Shown: piece by piece, positions 46,586-55,318 of the stretch | How positions within the stretch are numbered: position 1 is the stretch's first letter | Layout: each line of letters starts with the position of its first letter | Assembly: GCF_036346105.1 (NCBI RefSeq) | Contig: NZ_CP107811.1 | Span: 1,674,001 to 1,738,000 of the forward strand | Reading direction: 5' to 3' | Source: Streptomyces sp. NBC_00539 | Lineage (GTDB): Bacteria > Actinomycetota > Actinomycetes > Streptomycetales > Streptomycetaceae | Length of the DNA: 64,000 nucleotides | Program-made: the position numbers and the translations under genes | Notes under the pieces: generated by a model | Seen by the model: the letters and a program-made list of their open reading frames with translations, nothing else | Told to the model about the DNA's origin: nothing | The model's database searches: none

Positions 46586-47335
46586 ATGATCACCACCACC
46601 GCACGGATCGCCCTGGTCGGCGACCGCTCCCCGCACGTGAAGTCCCACACCCGGATCCCGCTCCTCCTCGACGCCCTGGCCTCCCGCGACGGGCTGGTCC
46701 TCGACGCCTACTGGATCCAGACCGCCGACGCCGGCGCCGAGGCGGCCTCGGGGGCGCTGGCCCGGTTCGACGCGGTGTGGGTGCTGCCCGGAAGCCCGTA
46801 CGCCAGCGAGGCGGGGGTGCTGGCGGCGGTCCGGGTGGCGCGCGAGGAGGGGATCCCCTTCCTCGGAACCTGCGGCGGCTTCCAGCACGCGCTGCTGGAG
46901 TACGCCCGCAACGTCTGCGGGATCACCGGCGCCGCGCACGCCGAGCACGACCCGGACGCCGAGGACCCGGTGATCGCGCCGCTCGCCTGCTCGCTCGTCG
47001 GCCACGAGGGCCTCGTACGCGCCGAGCCTGGGTCACTGGCCGAGTCGGTGCTCGGCGCCGAGCGCAGCCTCGAGCGCTACCACTGCAACTACGGTCCGGC
47101 GCCGCGCCACCTGCCCGCGCTGGAGGCCGGGGGGCTGCGGCTGTCGGGGCACGACGAGGACGGGCAGGTCCGCATGGCGGAACTGCCGGGGCACCCCTTC
47201 TTCCTGGCCAGCCTGTTCCAGCCGGAGCTCGCCGGCGACGGCACGAAGCCCCACCCGATCGTGAAGGCCCTCGCCGCGGCGGCCGTGGCGCACGCCGCCG
47301 CCGTCCGTGCCCGCGGGGCGCACGCCGCCCGATAA
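46586..47335 (+). CDS. CTP-synthase C-terminal-related glutamine amidotransferase
   Basis: 249 residues resembling the glutaminase half of CTP synthase without the synthetase half. The class I amidotransferase nucleophile Cys is in PFLGTCGGFQHALLEYARN. The partner His and Glu seem to be in the C-terminal GHPFFLASLFQPEL (FFLASLFQPE resembles the CTP-synthase site). The family is listed as a CTP-synthase-related (seleno)protein; the active residue here is ordinary cysteine. The ATG at 46586 has AGGA eight bases upstream. The role and acceptor are unknown. The tRNA-His gene follows about 70 bases downstream. Confidence 0.75.
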   Translation: MITTTARIALVGDRSPHVKSHTRIPLLLDALASRDGLVLDAYWIQTADAGAEAASGALARFDAVWVLPGSPYASEAGVLAAVRVAREEGIPFLGTCGGFQHALLEYARNVCGITGAAHAEHDPDAEDPVIAPLACSLVGHEGLVRAEPGSLAESVLGAERSLERYHCNYGPAPRHLPALEAGGLRLSGHDEDGQVRMAELPGHPFFLASLFQPELAGDGTKPHPIVKALAAAAVAHAAAVRARGAHAAR

Positions 47336-47408
47336 GCGTCGCAGGACCACCCGTCTGATCAGCTATGCTGTGCATGCACGTCGAACGGGTGGTCCGCCGC
47401 CCTTCGTG

Positions 47409-47481
47409 GTGGGTGTAGCTCAGTTGGTAGAGCACCTGGTTGTGGTCCAGGTGGCCGCGGGTTCAAGTCCCGTCACTCACC
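47409..47481 (+). tRNA. tRNA-His (GTG anticodon)
   Basis: The sequence folds as a tRNA. The acceptor arms are GTGGGTG and CACTCAC, the D-arm contains GCTCAGTTGGTAGAGC, and the anticodon loop reads TTGTGGT. The T-arm is CGGGTTCAAGTCCCG. G at 47408 would be the extra G-1 of His tRNAs, pairing with the C at 47481. The CCA end is not encoded. Confidence 0.95.
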
Positions 47482-47489
47482 CTGTCGAC

Positions 47490-47527
47490 CCTGTGGGGGT
47501 ACGAGGTTCTCCTCGTGCCCCCACAGG
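47490..47527. terminator. Hairpin terminator after tRNA-His
   Basis: CCTGTGGGGGTACGAGG (47490-47506) pairs with CCTCGTGCCCCCACAGG (47511-47527) around a TTCT loop with one mismatch-type wobble. It also faces the end of the convergent hydrolase gene. Confidence 0.8.
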
Positions 47528-47554
47528 CGTTTCCCGTCCTCCTCGTGACGCCGG

Positions 47555-48310
47555 TCAGCCCCGCAGGAACGCCTCCACCTCGGTGACGAAGGCCACCGGG
47601 GTCTCCTGGGGCGGGTAGTGGCCGGCGCCGGGGATCGTGCGGACGCGACAGTCCGGGTACCAGGCCTGCCAGGTGGCCCGCATCACGTCGGCGGTGAGGG
47701 CCAGGTCGTACTCGCCGACGAGGACCAGCACCGGGACGGTGTTGCCCTTGACGGCCGAGGACAGGTCGAGGGGCTGCCAGCTCGCGAGGTAGGCGGCGAA
47801 GGCGTCGGGCCGCGAGACCTCGCGGGAATGGGCGACCATCCGGTCGAGCCAGTGGCCGCTCGCGCGCTTGCCGGTGACCAGGTCGAGGATGACGCGCCGG
47901 TTCTCGGCGTTCTCGGCGGCGCCGTAGAAGAGTTCACGGGTGGCGTCGTCCATCTCGTACGGTCCGGCCGGCACCGGGGCGAGCCCGATCAGCTTCTCGA
48001 TCCGCTCGGGCGCCCGGACCAGGACCTGTTGTGCGGCCTTGCCGCCCATGGAGTGGCCCAGCAGCGAGAAGGTGTCCCAGCCGAGCTGGTCGGCGAGTTC
48101 CAGGACGTCGTCGGCGATCTCCGGGAGGCTGTACCGGCCGGTGACGTCCCGGCGCTCGCCGTAGCCGCGGTAGTCGAGGAAGGCGTACGAGAACCCCTCC
48201 GGGTCCAGGTGGTCGAGCACGGAGCCCCAGTTGGCGGACGTACCGAACCAGTCGTGCAGCACGATGACGCGGACGGGGCCGGTGCCGATCCTGCGGTGGG
48301 CGATGGCCAT
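47555..48310 (-). CDS. Alpha/beta-hydrolase
   Basis: 251 residues of the alpha/beta-hydrolase fold. The nucleophile elbow is LLGHSMGGKAAQ, the oxyanion region is VLHDWFGTSANWGS, the acidic residue is probably in LVGEYDLAL, and the His is in GAGHYPPQETP. Substrate specificity cannot be told; the cap domain is short. The ATG at 48308-48310 has GAGGGAGAACGC upstream; an ATG at 48382 would add 24 residues without family support. It is transcribed toward tRNA-His. The phospholipase C gene lies upstream on the same strand with a 160-base gap. Confidence 0.83.
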   Translation of the reverse strand: MAIAHRRIGTGPVRVIVLHDWFGTSANWGSVLDHLDPEGFSYAFLDYRGYGERRDVTGRYSLPEIADDVLELADQLGWDTFSLLGHSMGGKAAQQVLVRAPERIEKLIGLAPVPAGPYEMDDATRELFYGAAENAENRRVILDLVTGKRASGHWLDRMVAHSREVSRPDAFAAYLASWQPLDLSSAVKGNTVPVLVLVGEYDLALTADVMRATWQAWYPDCRVRTIPGAGHYPPQETPVAFVTEVEAFLRG

Positions 48311-48470
48311 GCGTTCTCCCTCGGTGACGTGGGCGGCGTGGAAACGCGACGCCGACGTTCTGCCCAGCGCACCTGCCGCCACACCGCGGGAGCGGCACCC
48401 GCCGCGCGGCCGCCGCCCGCAGGACGGTGGGTCCTGGGACGGCGGCCGGCGTGCGGTGGGGGCGGAGCCG

Positions 48471-50540
48471 TCAGACGGTGCTGATCGCGGGGTCCGAGAC
48501 GCCGGGGGCGCCCGTCTCCACGTGGCCCGCGAAGCGGCGCAGGAAGGTGGCGTCGGCGTCCGAGACGACCTTGACGTCGTACCACCGGCCCGTCGCGGTC
48601 AGGTCCACCGTGTACGTGGCCGTGCCGCCCGCCGCGACCCGCAGGGTCTGGGACGCGCCGGCCGCGCCGTTGTAGGCGTTGGTCACCGTCAGGTTGACGG
48701 CGGCCGTGCCGGAGTTGGTCAGGGTCAGCTTGAGGTTGCCGGTGGCGGCGTCGTGGCGGGCCGTCACCTCGGGGCCCGCCTTCTTGGCGGGGCCCTTCCA
48801 GGTGCGCAGGAACCCGTTCGGGCCCCAGACGCTGAGGTTGATCTGGTACCCGGTGGAGCTGCTGGTGCTCCAGGTGTCCGACAGGGTCTTGCCCGCCTCG
48901 ACGGTGTAGGGCCACGGGCCGTCGGTGCGGTTGCCGGAGGTGCTGTGGAAGTGGGCGCCCAGGGTGGGGCCGGAGGAGAACGTCAGCGTGAACTTGCCCG
49001 TGGAGGCGGTGGCCTTGCCGTCCACGTACGGGGCGTAGCCCAGGGCGCGCGTGGGCTTGGCGCCGCCCTCCTGCTTGGGCAGGGTGCCGGTGGCCGGGGG
49101 GACCGGATGGTAGGAGGGGTGCGCGTTGTGGTCCGCCGGGACGTATCCGGCGGTTGAGGGCAGCGGCGCCGGGGAGGCGTCCGCCTTGGTGAAGTCGAAC
49201 GCGGAGGTCAGGTCACCGCACACGGCGCGGCGCCAGGGCGAGATGTTGGGCTCCTGGACCCCGAAGCGCTTCTCCATGAAGCGGATCACCGAGGTGTGGT
49301 CGAAGGTCTCGGAGCAGACGTAGCCGCCCTTGCTCCAGGGGGACACGACGATCATCGGGACGCGCGGGCCCAGGCCGTAGGGGCCGGCCGTGTAGCCGCC
49401 GCCCCCGGCGTACAGGTCCTTCGAGACGTCCGCGGTGGAAAGGCCCCAGGCCGAGGAGGCCGGCGGGTACGGCGGGACGACGTGGTCGAAGAACCCGTCG
49501 TTCTCGTCGTAGGTGATGAAGAACGCCGTCTTCGCCCACACCGCCGGGTTGGCGGTCAGCGCGTCCAGGACCTGCGAGATGTACCAGGCACCGAAGTTGA
49601 CGGGCCAGTTCGGGTGCTCGCTGAACGCCTCCGGGGCGGCGATCCAGGAGACCTGGGGCAGGGTGCCGGCCACGACGTCCGCGCGGAGCCTGTCGAAGTA
49701 CCCCTCGCCGGCCTTGGCGTTCGTTCCCGTACGGGCCTTCTCGTAGAGCGCACTGCCGGGCTGGGCGTCGCGGTAGCTGTTGAAGTACAGGAGCGAGTTG
49801 TCGCCGTAGTTGCCGCGGAACGCGTCGCTGATCCAGCCCCAGGAGCCGGCCGCGTTCAGACCGTCGCCGATGTCCTGGTAGATCTTCCAGGAGACCCCGG
49901 CCGCCTCCAGCCGCTCGGGGTAGGTCTTCCAGCCGTACCCCGCCTCCTGGTTGCCGAGGACCGGGCCGCCGCCGACGCCGTCGTTGCCCGTGTGACCCGA
50001 CCACATGTAGTAGCGGTTGGGGTCGGTGGCGCCGATGAAGGAGCAGTGGTAGGCGTCGCAGACGGTGAAGGCGTCGGCGAGGGCGTAGTGGAAGGGGATG
50101 TCCTTCCGCGTCATGTACGCCATCGTCGTCGCGGTCTTGGCCGGGACCCACTTGTCGTACTTGCCGTTGTTGTAGGCCTGGTGCCCGCCGGCCCAGTCGT
50201 GGTTGAGGCCTTCGACGAACTGCATGCCCAGGTCGGCGACCTGCGGGTTGAAGGGGAGGACGTCCTTCGTGCCGTTGGACTGGTAGAAGACGGACTTGCC
50301 GTTGTCCTGGAGGACGGGCCGCGGGTCGCCGAAGCCGCGTACGCCCTTCATCGTGCCGAAGTACTGGTCGAAGGAACGGTTCTCCTGCATGAGGACGACG
50401 ATGTGCTCGATGTCCCGGATGGTTCCGGTGCTGCCCTGTGCCGGAATGGCGGCGGCCCGGGCGATGCTCTCGTTCAGCATGGCGGCGGCGGCCGTGCCGC
50501 CCGCGATCTGCAGGAACCTGCGACGGTTGAGTTCAGCCAC
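48471..50540 (-). CDS. Tat-exported phospholipase C, phosphocholine-specific
   Basis: 689 residues. The N-terminus NRRRFLQIAGGTAAAAMLNE is a twin-arginine signal. The catalytic half has IVVLMQENRSFDQYFGT, GHTGNDGVGGGPVLGNQE and DENDGFFDHVVPP, the alkaline-phosphatase-like motifs of non-haemolytic phospholipases C. Two beta domains follow at the C-terminus, as in the full-length family. It cleaves phosphatidylcholine or similar lipids outside the cell and so can release phosphate. The start is GTG at 50538-50540. A PHO-box-like motif lies upstream at 50617-50649, consistent with phosphate-starvation control. The 50541-50820 gap otherwise holds no gene. Confidence 0.9.
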   Translation of the reverse strand: MAELNRRRFLQIAGGTAAAAMLNESIARAAAIPAQGSTGTIRDIEHIVVLMQENRSFDQYFGTMKGVRGFGDPRPVLQDNGKSVFYQSNGTKDVLPFNPQVADLGMQFVEGLNHDWAGGHQAYNNGKYDKWVPAKTATTMAYMTRKDIPFHYALADAFTVCDAYHCSFIGATDPNRYYMWSGHTGNDGVGGGPVLGNQEAGYGWKTYPERLEAAGVSWKIYQDIGDGLNAAGSWGWISDAFRGNYGDNSLLYFNSYRDAQPGSALYEKARTGTNAKAGEGYFDRLRADVVAGTLPQVSWIAAPEAFSEHPNWPVNFGAWYISQVLDALTANPAVWAKTAFFITYDENDGFFDHVVPPYPPASSAWGLSTADVSKDLYAGGGGYTAGPYGLGPRVPMIVVSPWSKGGYVCSETFDHTSVIRFMEKRFGVQEPNISPWRRAVCGDLTSAFDFTKADASPAPLPSTAGYVPADHNAHPSYHPVPPATGTLPKQEGGAKPTRALGYAPYVDGKATASTGKFTLTFSSGPTLGAHFHSTSGNRTDGPWPYTVEAGKTLSDTWSTSSSTGYQINLSVWGPNGFLRTWKGPAKKAGPEVTARHDAATGNLKLTLTNSGTAAVNLTVTNAYNGAAGASQTLRVAAGGTATYTVDLTATGRWYDVKVVSDADATFLRRFAGHVETGAPGVSDPAISTV

Positions 50541-50616
50541 GGTGGAGACCTCTGGGGTGTGGAGGGGGGCGAGGGGCGCCCCAAGGACAGCGGCCCCGGG
50601 GGACCGGACGGAGATC

Positions 50617-50649
50617 CTTGTCTGACCTTGTGCCGTACAACTGGCGAAC
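50617..50649 (-). promoter_or_regulatory. Candidate PHO box upstream of phospholipase C
   Basis: On the complement strand three contiguous 11-bp units read GTTCGCCAGTT, GTACGGCACAA and GGTCAGACAAG. The first matches six of seven bases of the GTTCACC core of Streptomyces PHO boxes; the others are weaker. It lies 77-109 bases before the GTG start. Confidence 0.35.
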
Positions 50650-50820
50650 GAAAGGGCCCGGCCGGCCTCCCTGCGTCCCGCCGGTGGAACGGTACGTCGC
50701 CCCGCCCGCGCCCAACAGATGCCGTACGCGGGCTACTTGCCGAAGCCGCCCGCACAAACGCCACCGGCCGCCGGGCGGGGGCCCGGCGGCCGGTGGCGAT
50801 GGACGGTGCGCCCGGCGGGG

Positions 50821-51228
50821 TCAGTCCTCCGTCGGGGTCAGGCGCAGGGAGATGCTGTTGATGCAGTACCGCTGGTCGGTGGGGGTGGGGTAGCCCTCGC
50901 CCTCGAAGACGTGGCCCAGGTGCGAGCCGCACTTCGCGCAGCGGACCTCGGTGCGGACCATGCCGTGCGAGGTGTCCGCGATCAGTTCGACCGCGTCGCT
51001 GTCCTTCGGGTCGTAGAAGGACGGCCAGCCGCAGTGCGACTCGAACTTCGTGTCGGAACGGAACAGCTCGGAGCCGCACGCCCGGCAGGAGTAGACGCCT
51101 TCCGTCTTGGTGTCCGTGTACTCACCGCGGAAGGCCGGTTCGGTGCCCGCGAGGCGCAGCACCTGGTACTCGGACGGGGTCAGCTCCGCCTGCCACTGCT
51201 CGTCCGTCTTCTCGACCTCGTACGCCAT
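50821..51228 (-). CDS. msrB: Peptide-methionine (R)-S-oxide reductase
   Basis: 135 residues. Zinc-binding cysteines are in YSCRACGSELF and RCAKCGSHLGHVF, and the catalytic Cys is in RYCINSISLRL. HCGWPSFYDP is a family hallmark. It reduces methionine-R-sulfoxide in oxidised proteins, using thioredoxin, in the cytoplasm. The ATG is 15 bases after the murC stop on the same strand, so the two are probably co-transcribed. The protein is complete and of normal length. Confidence 0.95.
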   Translation of the reverse strand: MAYEVEKTDEQWQAELTPSEYQVLRLAGTEPAFRGEYTDTKTEGVYSCRACGSELFRSDTKFESHCGWPSFYDPKDSDAVELIADTSHGMVRTEVRCAKCGSHLGHVFEGEGYPTPTDQRYCINSISLRLTPTED

Positions 51229-51243
51229 GACGCTCCCGCTCCC

Positions 51244-52653
51244 TCAGTTCGACGGCCGGGCGAGACCGATGCTCTCCAGGATCAGGGGACCCAGATCCGT
51301 GACGTCGCCCGCGCCCATGGTGAGAACGAGATCGCCCGGCTTCGCCATTCCCGCGATGACCTCGGCGACGGCGTCCTTGTCGTGCTCGGCGGCGACGTCG
51401 GCGCCCGCCGTGCGGGCCGCTTCGATGATGATCTCGCTGGTGACCCCGGGCAGGGGGTCCTCGCGGGCCGGGTAGATGTCCAGGACCACGGAGGCGTCGG
51501 CCAGCGCCAGGGCCAGGCCCATCTCCTTGCCGAGTTCCTGCGTGCGGGAGAAGAGGTGGGGCTGGAAGACCACGAGGATGCGGGAGTCCGCCGCGGCGCC
51601 GCGGATGGCCTCCAGGTCGGCGGTCATCTCCGTGGGGTGGTGCGCGTAGGAGTCGATGACCTGCACGCCCGCTGCCTCGCCCTTGAGCTGGAGGCGGCGC
51701 TTGACGCCGGTGTACTTGCCGAGGGCGGAGGCCAGGTTGTGCGCCGGGATGCCGAGCGCGACGCCGGCGGCGAGCGCCGCGACCGCGTTGTGCGCGTAGT
51801 GGCGGCCGGGCACGGAGACGGTGAAGGTGAGCATCCGCCCCTCCAGCACCACCGTGACCTCGCTGGTCAGGCCGCGCGGGGTGATCTTCGTGATCCGGAC
51901 GTCGGCCTCGGCCTCCTCGCCGTACGTGACGACCCGCAGCCCCTCCCGGCCGGCGACGCGGGCGGCGATCTCGGCCGCACCGGCCTGGCCGTGGGCGACG
52001 ACCAGGGTGCCGCCGGGGACGATCTTCGAGACGAAGATCTCGAAGGACTCGTAGATCTCCTCCATCGACGCGTAGTTCGCGTGGTGGTCGAGTTCCGCGT
52101 TGAGGATGATCGCGACCTGCGGGGCGTACTTGTGGAAGCTGCGGTCGCTCTCGTCCGCCTCGGCCACGAAGATGTCGCCCTCGCCGTGGTGGGCGTTGGA
52201 ACCCGGGGCGTCCAGGTCGCCGCCGATGGCGTAGGAGGGGTCCAGGCCCAGGGCCGAGAGGGACACCGCCAGCATCGAGGTGGTGGTGGTCTTGCCGTGC
52301 GTGCCGGCGACGGCGATCGGCCGCAGGCCGTCCATCAGGGCGGCGAGGGCGTCGGAGCGGTGCACGACCGGGATGCCGAGTTCGGCGGCGCGGGCCAGCT
52401 CGGGGTTGTCGGCGCGGATGGCACTGGAGACGACCACGCAGGTGGAGTCGTCCGCGAGGTGGCCGGCGGCGTGCCCGACGTGCACCGTGGCGCCGTGGGC
52501 GCGCAGCGCCCGGGCGGTGTCGGAGTCACGGGCGTCACTGCCGGCCACCCGGGCGCCGCGCTGGGCGAGGATCTTCGCGATGCCGGACATGCCGGCTCCG
52601 CCGATGCCGATGAAGTGGGGCCGTTCCATGGCGGTCGGCAGGCCGGGCTTCAT
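51244..52653 (-). CDS. murC: UDP-N-acetylmuramate-L-alanine ligase
   Basis: 469 residues. The N-terminal nucleotide-sugar motif is HFIGIGGAGMSGIAKILAQR, the ATP loop is IAVAGTHGKTTTTSML, and the catalytic region has EADESDRSF and NAELDHHANY. It adds L-Ala to UDP-MurNAc, the first peptide step in peptidoglycan synthesis. In many bacteria murC lies in the division cluster; here it is beside msrB and a small stress-like gene, so it is the separated Streptomyces form. Length and motifs are intact. The ATG at 52651-52653 has GGAG upstream. Confidence 0.94.
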   Translation of the reverse strand: MKPGLPTAMERPHFIGIGGAGMSGIAKILAQRGARVAGSDARDSDTARALRAHGATVHVGHAAGHLADDSTCVVVSSAIRADNPELARAAELGIPVVHRSDALAALMDGLRPIAVAGTHGKTTTTSMLAVSLSALGLDPSYAIGGDLDAPGSNAHHGEGDIFVAEADESDRSFHKYAPQVAIILNAELDHHANYASMEEIYESFEIFVSKIVPGGTLVVAHGQAGAAEIAARVAGREGLRVVTYGEEAEADVRITKITPRGLTSEVTVVLEGRMLTFTVSVPGRHYAHNAVAALAAGVALGIPAHNLASALGKYTGVKRRLQLKGEAAGVQVIDSYAHHPTEMTADLEAIRGAAADSRILVVFQPHLFSRTQELGKEMGLALALADASVVLDIYPAREDPLPGVTSEIIIEAARTAGADVAAEHDKDAVAEVIAGMAKPGDLVLTMGAGDVTDLGPLILESIGLARPSN

Positions 52654-52700
52654 TCAGGTCGCTCCAGTAATCGATTGCTAGGGGTGGGCCGGGGGCCAGC

Positions 52701-53168
52701 CTATTCGTTGTGGGCGAAGAGCTTGAGCACCGGAACGCCGACCTTGTGGCGCGCGCGGGAGGCCCAGTCGCGGTGGAAGAACTCCTCCACGAAGTGCGGG
52801 GCGGTCAGGACGATCACCTCGTCGGCCCCGGTCTCGTCCACGACGGACCTGAGCTTGTCGAGCGGATGGTCCTCGACGAGCTGCCCGACCGCCTTGGCCC
52901 CCTTTCTGCGCAGGGCCTCCAACGAGTGTTCGAGCGCCTGCGCGGCGGGGCGGCGGGCCTCGGAGCCCTCCGGCTCGTCGCCCTCGTGCAGCGCCTCGGG
53001 GATCTCGCCGAGCGCGACGTCGTCGATGGCGCGCAGCAGCCTGTCCTGGTCCCCCCTCGGTTGCATGAGGACGATGAAGGAGACCTCGTCGTCTCCGTGC
53101 AGGGTGGTGACGAAGTCCACGTCCACCGGGGTCAGCGGCTGCTCGATCATCAATACGCTCGTGAACAC
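52701..53168 (-). CDS. Universal-stress-like small protein (function unknown)
   Basis: 155 residues from the GTG at 53166-53168, which has GGAGAGG upstream. The sequence reads VDFVTTLHGDDEVSFIVLMQ, then RRKGAKAVGQLVEDHPLDKL and ADEVIVLTAPHFVEEFFHRD. The alternating strands and helices and the C-terminal GVPVLKLFAHNE resemble a universal-stress fold. Some databases label relatives as indole-3-glycerol phosphate synthase; I see no TIM-barrel motifs and do not accept that name. The gene lies 47 bases before murC on the same strand and is probably co-transcribed with murC and msrB. Confidence 0.65.
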   Translation of the reverse strand: MFTSVLMIEQPLTPVDVDFVTTLHGDDEVSFIVLMQPRGDQDRLLRAIDDVALGEIPEALHEGDEPEGSEARRPAAQALEHSLEALRRKGAKAVGQLVEDHPLDKLRSVVDETGADEVIVLTAPHFVEEFFHRDWASRARHKVGVPVLKLFAHNE

Positions 53169-53316
53169 GGACGCCCTCTCCTTCATGGGCCGAGGCCGGT
53201 GGGCCGGCCTCTGCGGAAACCGTCCTGCCCCGCTCGCGCGCGGGCTTTGCGCGGCTATCTCTGCCCAGGTATGTGCCCAGCGGAAGCTAAGCGGAACGAC
53301 GAATTCCGCCCCTGGT

Positions 53317-54090
53317 TCAGATTCGACGGTAACGGGTGAAGAGGAACCCGGCCTCCTCCAGCACACCGGCCGCCGCGAGCCGGTGCGGAACCGTGACGGA
53401 GGGCCCCCCGGAGATGCGCTGGGCGTCCCCCGCCGTGAGCATCGGGGAGATCGTCAGGCACAGCTCGTCCAGCACGTCGGCGGCCACGAGCTGCCCCAGC
53501 AGCCGGGGGCCGCCCTCGGTGAGCTGGCGGCGCAGGCCGCGCGCGGCCAGTTCCCGTACGGCCCGTACGGGGTCCACTGCCGCCCCGTCGCCCGCGAGCA
53601 CGACCTCGGCCCCCGCTCCGGCAGCCTCGGCCACGCGGTCGGCGGGCGCGGCGGCGCCGGTGACGACCAGCGTCGGCACGAGGGGGGAGGTGAACAGGGG
53701 CAGGGAGAAGTCCAGCTCCATACTTGCGGTGATCACCGCGATGGCGGCCGCGGGACCCTGGCCCGAGGCGCTGCGGCGGTCCGCGAAGGCCTCCCGGGCG
53801 CGTGCCGGGCGGTAGCCCTCCTGGCGAACCGTTTCCGCGCCGACGACGATCACGTCGGCCAGGGCGCGCAGGGTGCCGAAGATCTGCATGTCGGTCTCGC
53901 CGGAGATCGGCTGCGAGCGGCCGTCGTGCTGGGCGGCTCCGTCCAGGGTCGAGACCATGTTTGCCCGCAGCCAGTGTTCCTCCGGGCCGAGCTCGGGGTA
54001 CGCATAGGCCTCCGCGAGCTCGTCCAGCGACCACGGGCGGTCGTTCTGGTCTGCTGATGTCTGATCGGTCACAGGGAACAGGCGTCGCAT
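53317..54090 (-). CDS. RibD C-terminal-like pyrimidine reductase family protein
   Basis: 257 residues of the dihydrofolate-reductase-like RibD_C fold. NMVSTLDGAAQHDGRSQPIS opens the domain, ADVIVVGAETVRQEGYRPAR follows, and LTEGGPRLLGQLVAAD closes the NADPH pocket. No deaminase domain precedes it, so it is not a full RibD. Relatives are annotated as pyrimidine reductases; the substrate is unproven. The ATG at 54088-54090 was chosen because an upstream ATG adds only seven residues without family support. It is 148 bases before the stress-like gene and divergent from zapE, with 36 bases between. Confidence 0.82.
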   Translation of the reverse strand: MRRLFPVTDQTSADQNDRPWSLDELAEAYAYPELGPEEHWLRANMVSTLDGAAQHDGRSQPISGETDMQIFGTLRALADVIVVGAETVRQEGYRPARAREAFADRRSASGQGPAAAIAVITASMELDFSLPLFTSPLVPTLVVTGAAAPADRVAEAAGAGAEVVLAGDGAAVDPVRAVRELAARGLRRQLTEGGPRLLGQLVAADVLDELCLTISPMLTAGDAQRISGGPSVTVPHRLAAAGVLEEAGFLFTRYRRI

Positions 54091-54126
54091 CGATGCAGTG
54101 TGCCACGGCACGTAGAGTTGAGGGCT

Positions 54127-55230
54127 GTGTCAACCTCTCTCACGACCTCCGGTCAGGCCTCCGGGCGGCATCCGATAGCCGACGCGGGCCCCCAGGCCCT
54201 GTGTGCCCGGGCCCCCCGCGTGCCCGCCGAACGGCTGGTCGCCGAGATGGTGCCGCCGCCGCGGTTCGACGCGGTGCGCTTCGACACCTACGACCCCGAC
54301 CCCACCCAGCCCAGCCAGCGCGAGGCCGTCACCGTGCTGAGCACCTTCGCCGCGGGACTGGGCGGGGCGCACGCGAGCGGCACGGGCAAGCGGCGCTGGT
54401 TCTCGAAGAAGCCCGCCGCGACGGCCTCCCCGGGCGGGGTCTACCTCGACGGCGGCTACGGCGTCGGCAAGACGCACCTGCTGGCCTCCCTGTGGCACGC
54501 GACCCCGGCCGAGCCGGCACTGAAGGCCTTCGGCACCTTCGTGGAGCTGACGAACCTCGTCGGCGCTCTCGGCTTCCAGCAGACCGTGCAGACCCTCGGC
54601 GGGCACCGGCTGCTGTGCATCGACGAATTCGAGCTGGACGATCCGGGCGACACGGTGCTGGTGTCCTCGCTGCTGAGCCGGCTGGTGGAGCAGGGCGTGG
54701 CGCTGGCCGCGACCTCCAACACGCTGCCCGGCAAGCTCGGCGAGGGCCGGTTCGCCGCGGCTGACTTCCTGCGCGAGATCCAGGGCCTGTCCGCGCACTT
54801 CCGGCCACTGCGGATCGACGGCCAGGACTACCGGCACCGGGGGCTGCCGGAGGCGCCGGCGCCGTTCTCGGACGAGCAGGTGGCCAAGGCCGCGTACGCG
54901 ACGCCGGGCGCGAGCCTCGACGACTTCCCGGGGCTCCTGGACCACCTGGCGAAGGTGCACCCGAGCCGCTACGGAGCGCTGACGGACGGGATATCCGCGG
55001 TGTGCCTGACCGATGTCGGCCCGGTCCCCGACCAGTCGACGGCGCTGCGGCTGGTGGTGCTGGCCGACCGGCTGTACGACCGGGAGATACCGGTCCTCGC
55101 CTCGGGCGTGCCGTTCGACCGGCTGTTCAGTGAAGACATGCTGGCCGGGGGCTATCGGAAGAAGTACTTCCGCGCCATATCCCGGCTCACCGCCCTGGCG
55201 CGCGACGCGAAGGGGCTGGTGGCCCAGTAG
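54127..55230 (+). CDS. zapE: Cell division protein ZapE-like AAA ATPase (AFG1 family)
   Basis: 367 residues. Walker A is GGYGVGKTHLLASLWH, Walker B is LLCIDEFEL, and FVELTNLVGALG and ATSNTLPGKLGEG are AFG1 landmarks. E. coli ZapE is a division-associated ATPase that acts on the Z-ring; mitochondrial AFG1 assists membrane proteases. The role in Streptomyces is not shown by sequence. The GTG at 54127 is 36 bases from the divergent pyrimidine-reductase gene. The N-terminal 50 residues before EMVPPPRFDAVRF are variable. The C-terminus is complete. Confidence 0.9.
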   Translation: MSTSLTTSGQASGRHPIADAGPQALCARAPRVPAERLVAEMVPPPRFDAVRFDTYDPDPTQPSQREAVTVLSTFAAGLGGAHASGTGKRRWFSKKPAATASPGGVYLDGGYGVGKTHLLASLWHATPAEPALKAFGTFVELTNLVGALGFQQTVQTLGGHRLLCIDEFELDDPGDTVLVSSLLSRLVEQGVALAATSNTLPGKLGEGRFAAADFLREIQGLSAHFRPLRIDGQDYRHRGLPEAPAPFSDEQVAKAAYATPGASLDDFPGLLDHLAKVHPSRYGALTDGISAVCLTDVGPVPDQSTALRLVVLADRLYDREIPVLASGVPFDRLFSEDMLAGGYRKKYFRAISRLTALARDAKGLVAQ

Positions 55231-55318
55231 GTTGGACGGCGCCGGGCCGTCCGCGTGTGACCGATCGTCATGCGCGGGGCCGGTCCGGTCGTTTCCCACT
55301 TCTGCGAAGGGATCCACC

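Noticed and set aside
52701-53168. Indole-3-glycerol phosphate synthase
   Set aside because: Relatives of this small protein are sometimes labelled so, but there is no TIM-barrel or active-site motif and the length is too short.
50719-54057. A very long plus-strand open frame of more than 1,100 codons
   Set aside because: It lies antisense to msrB, murC, the stress-like gene and the pyrimidine reductase, all of which have clear motifs and codon use. Long antisense frames are a by-product of high GC.
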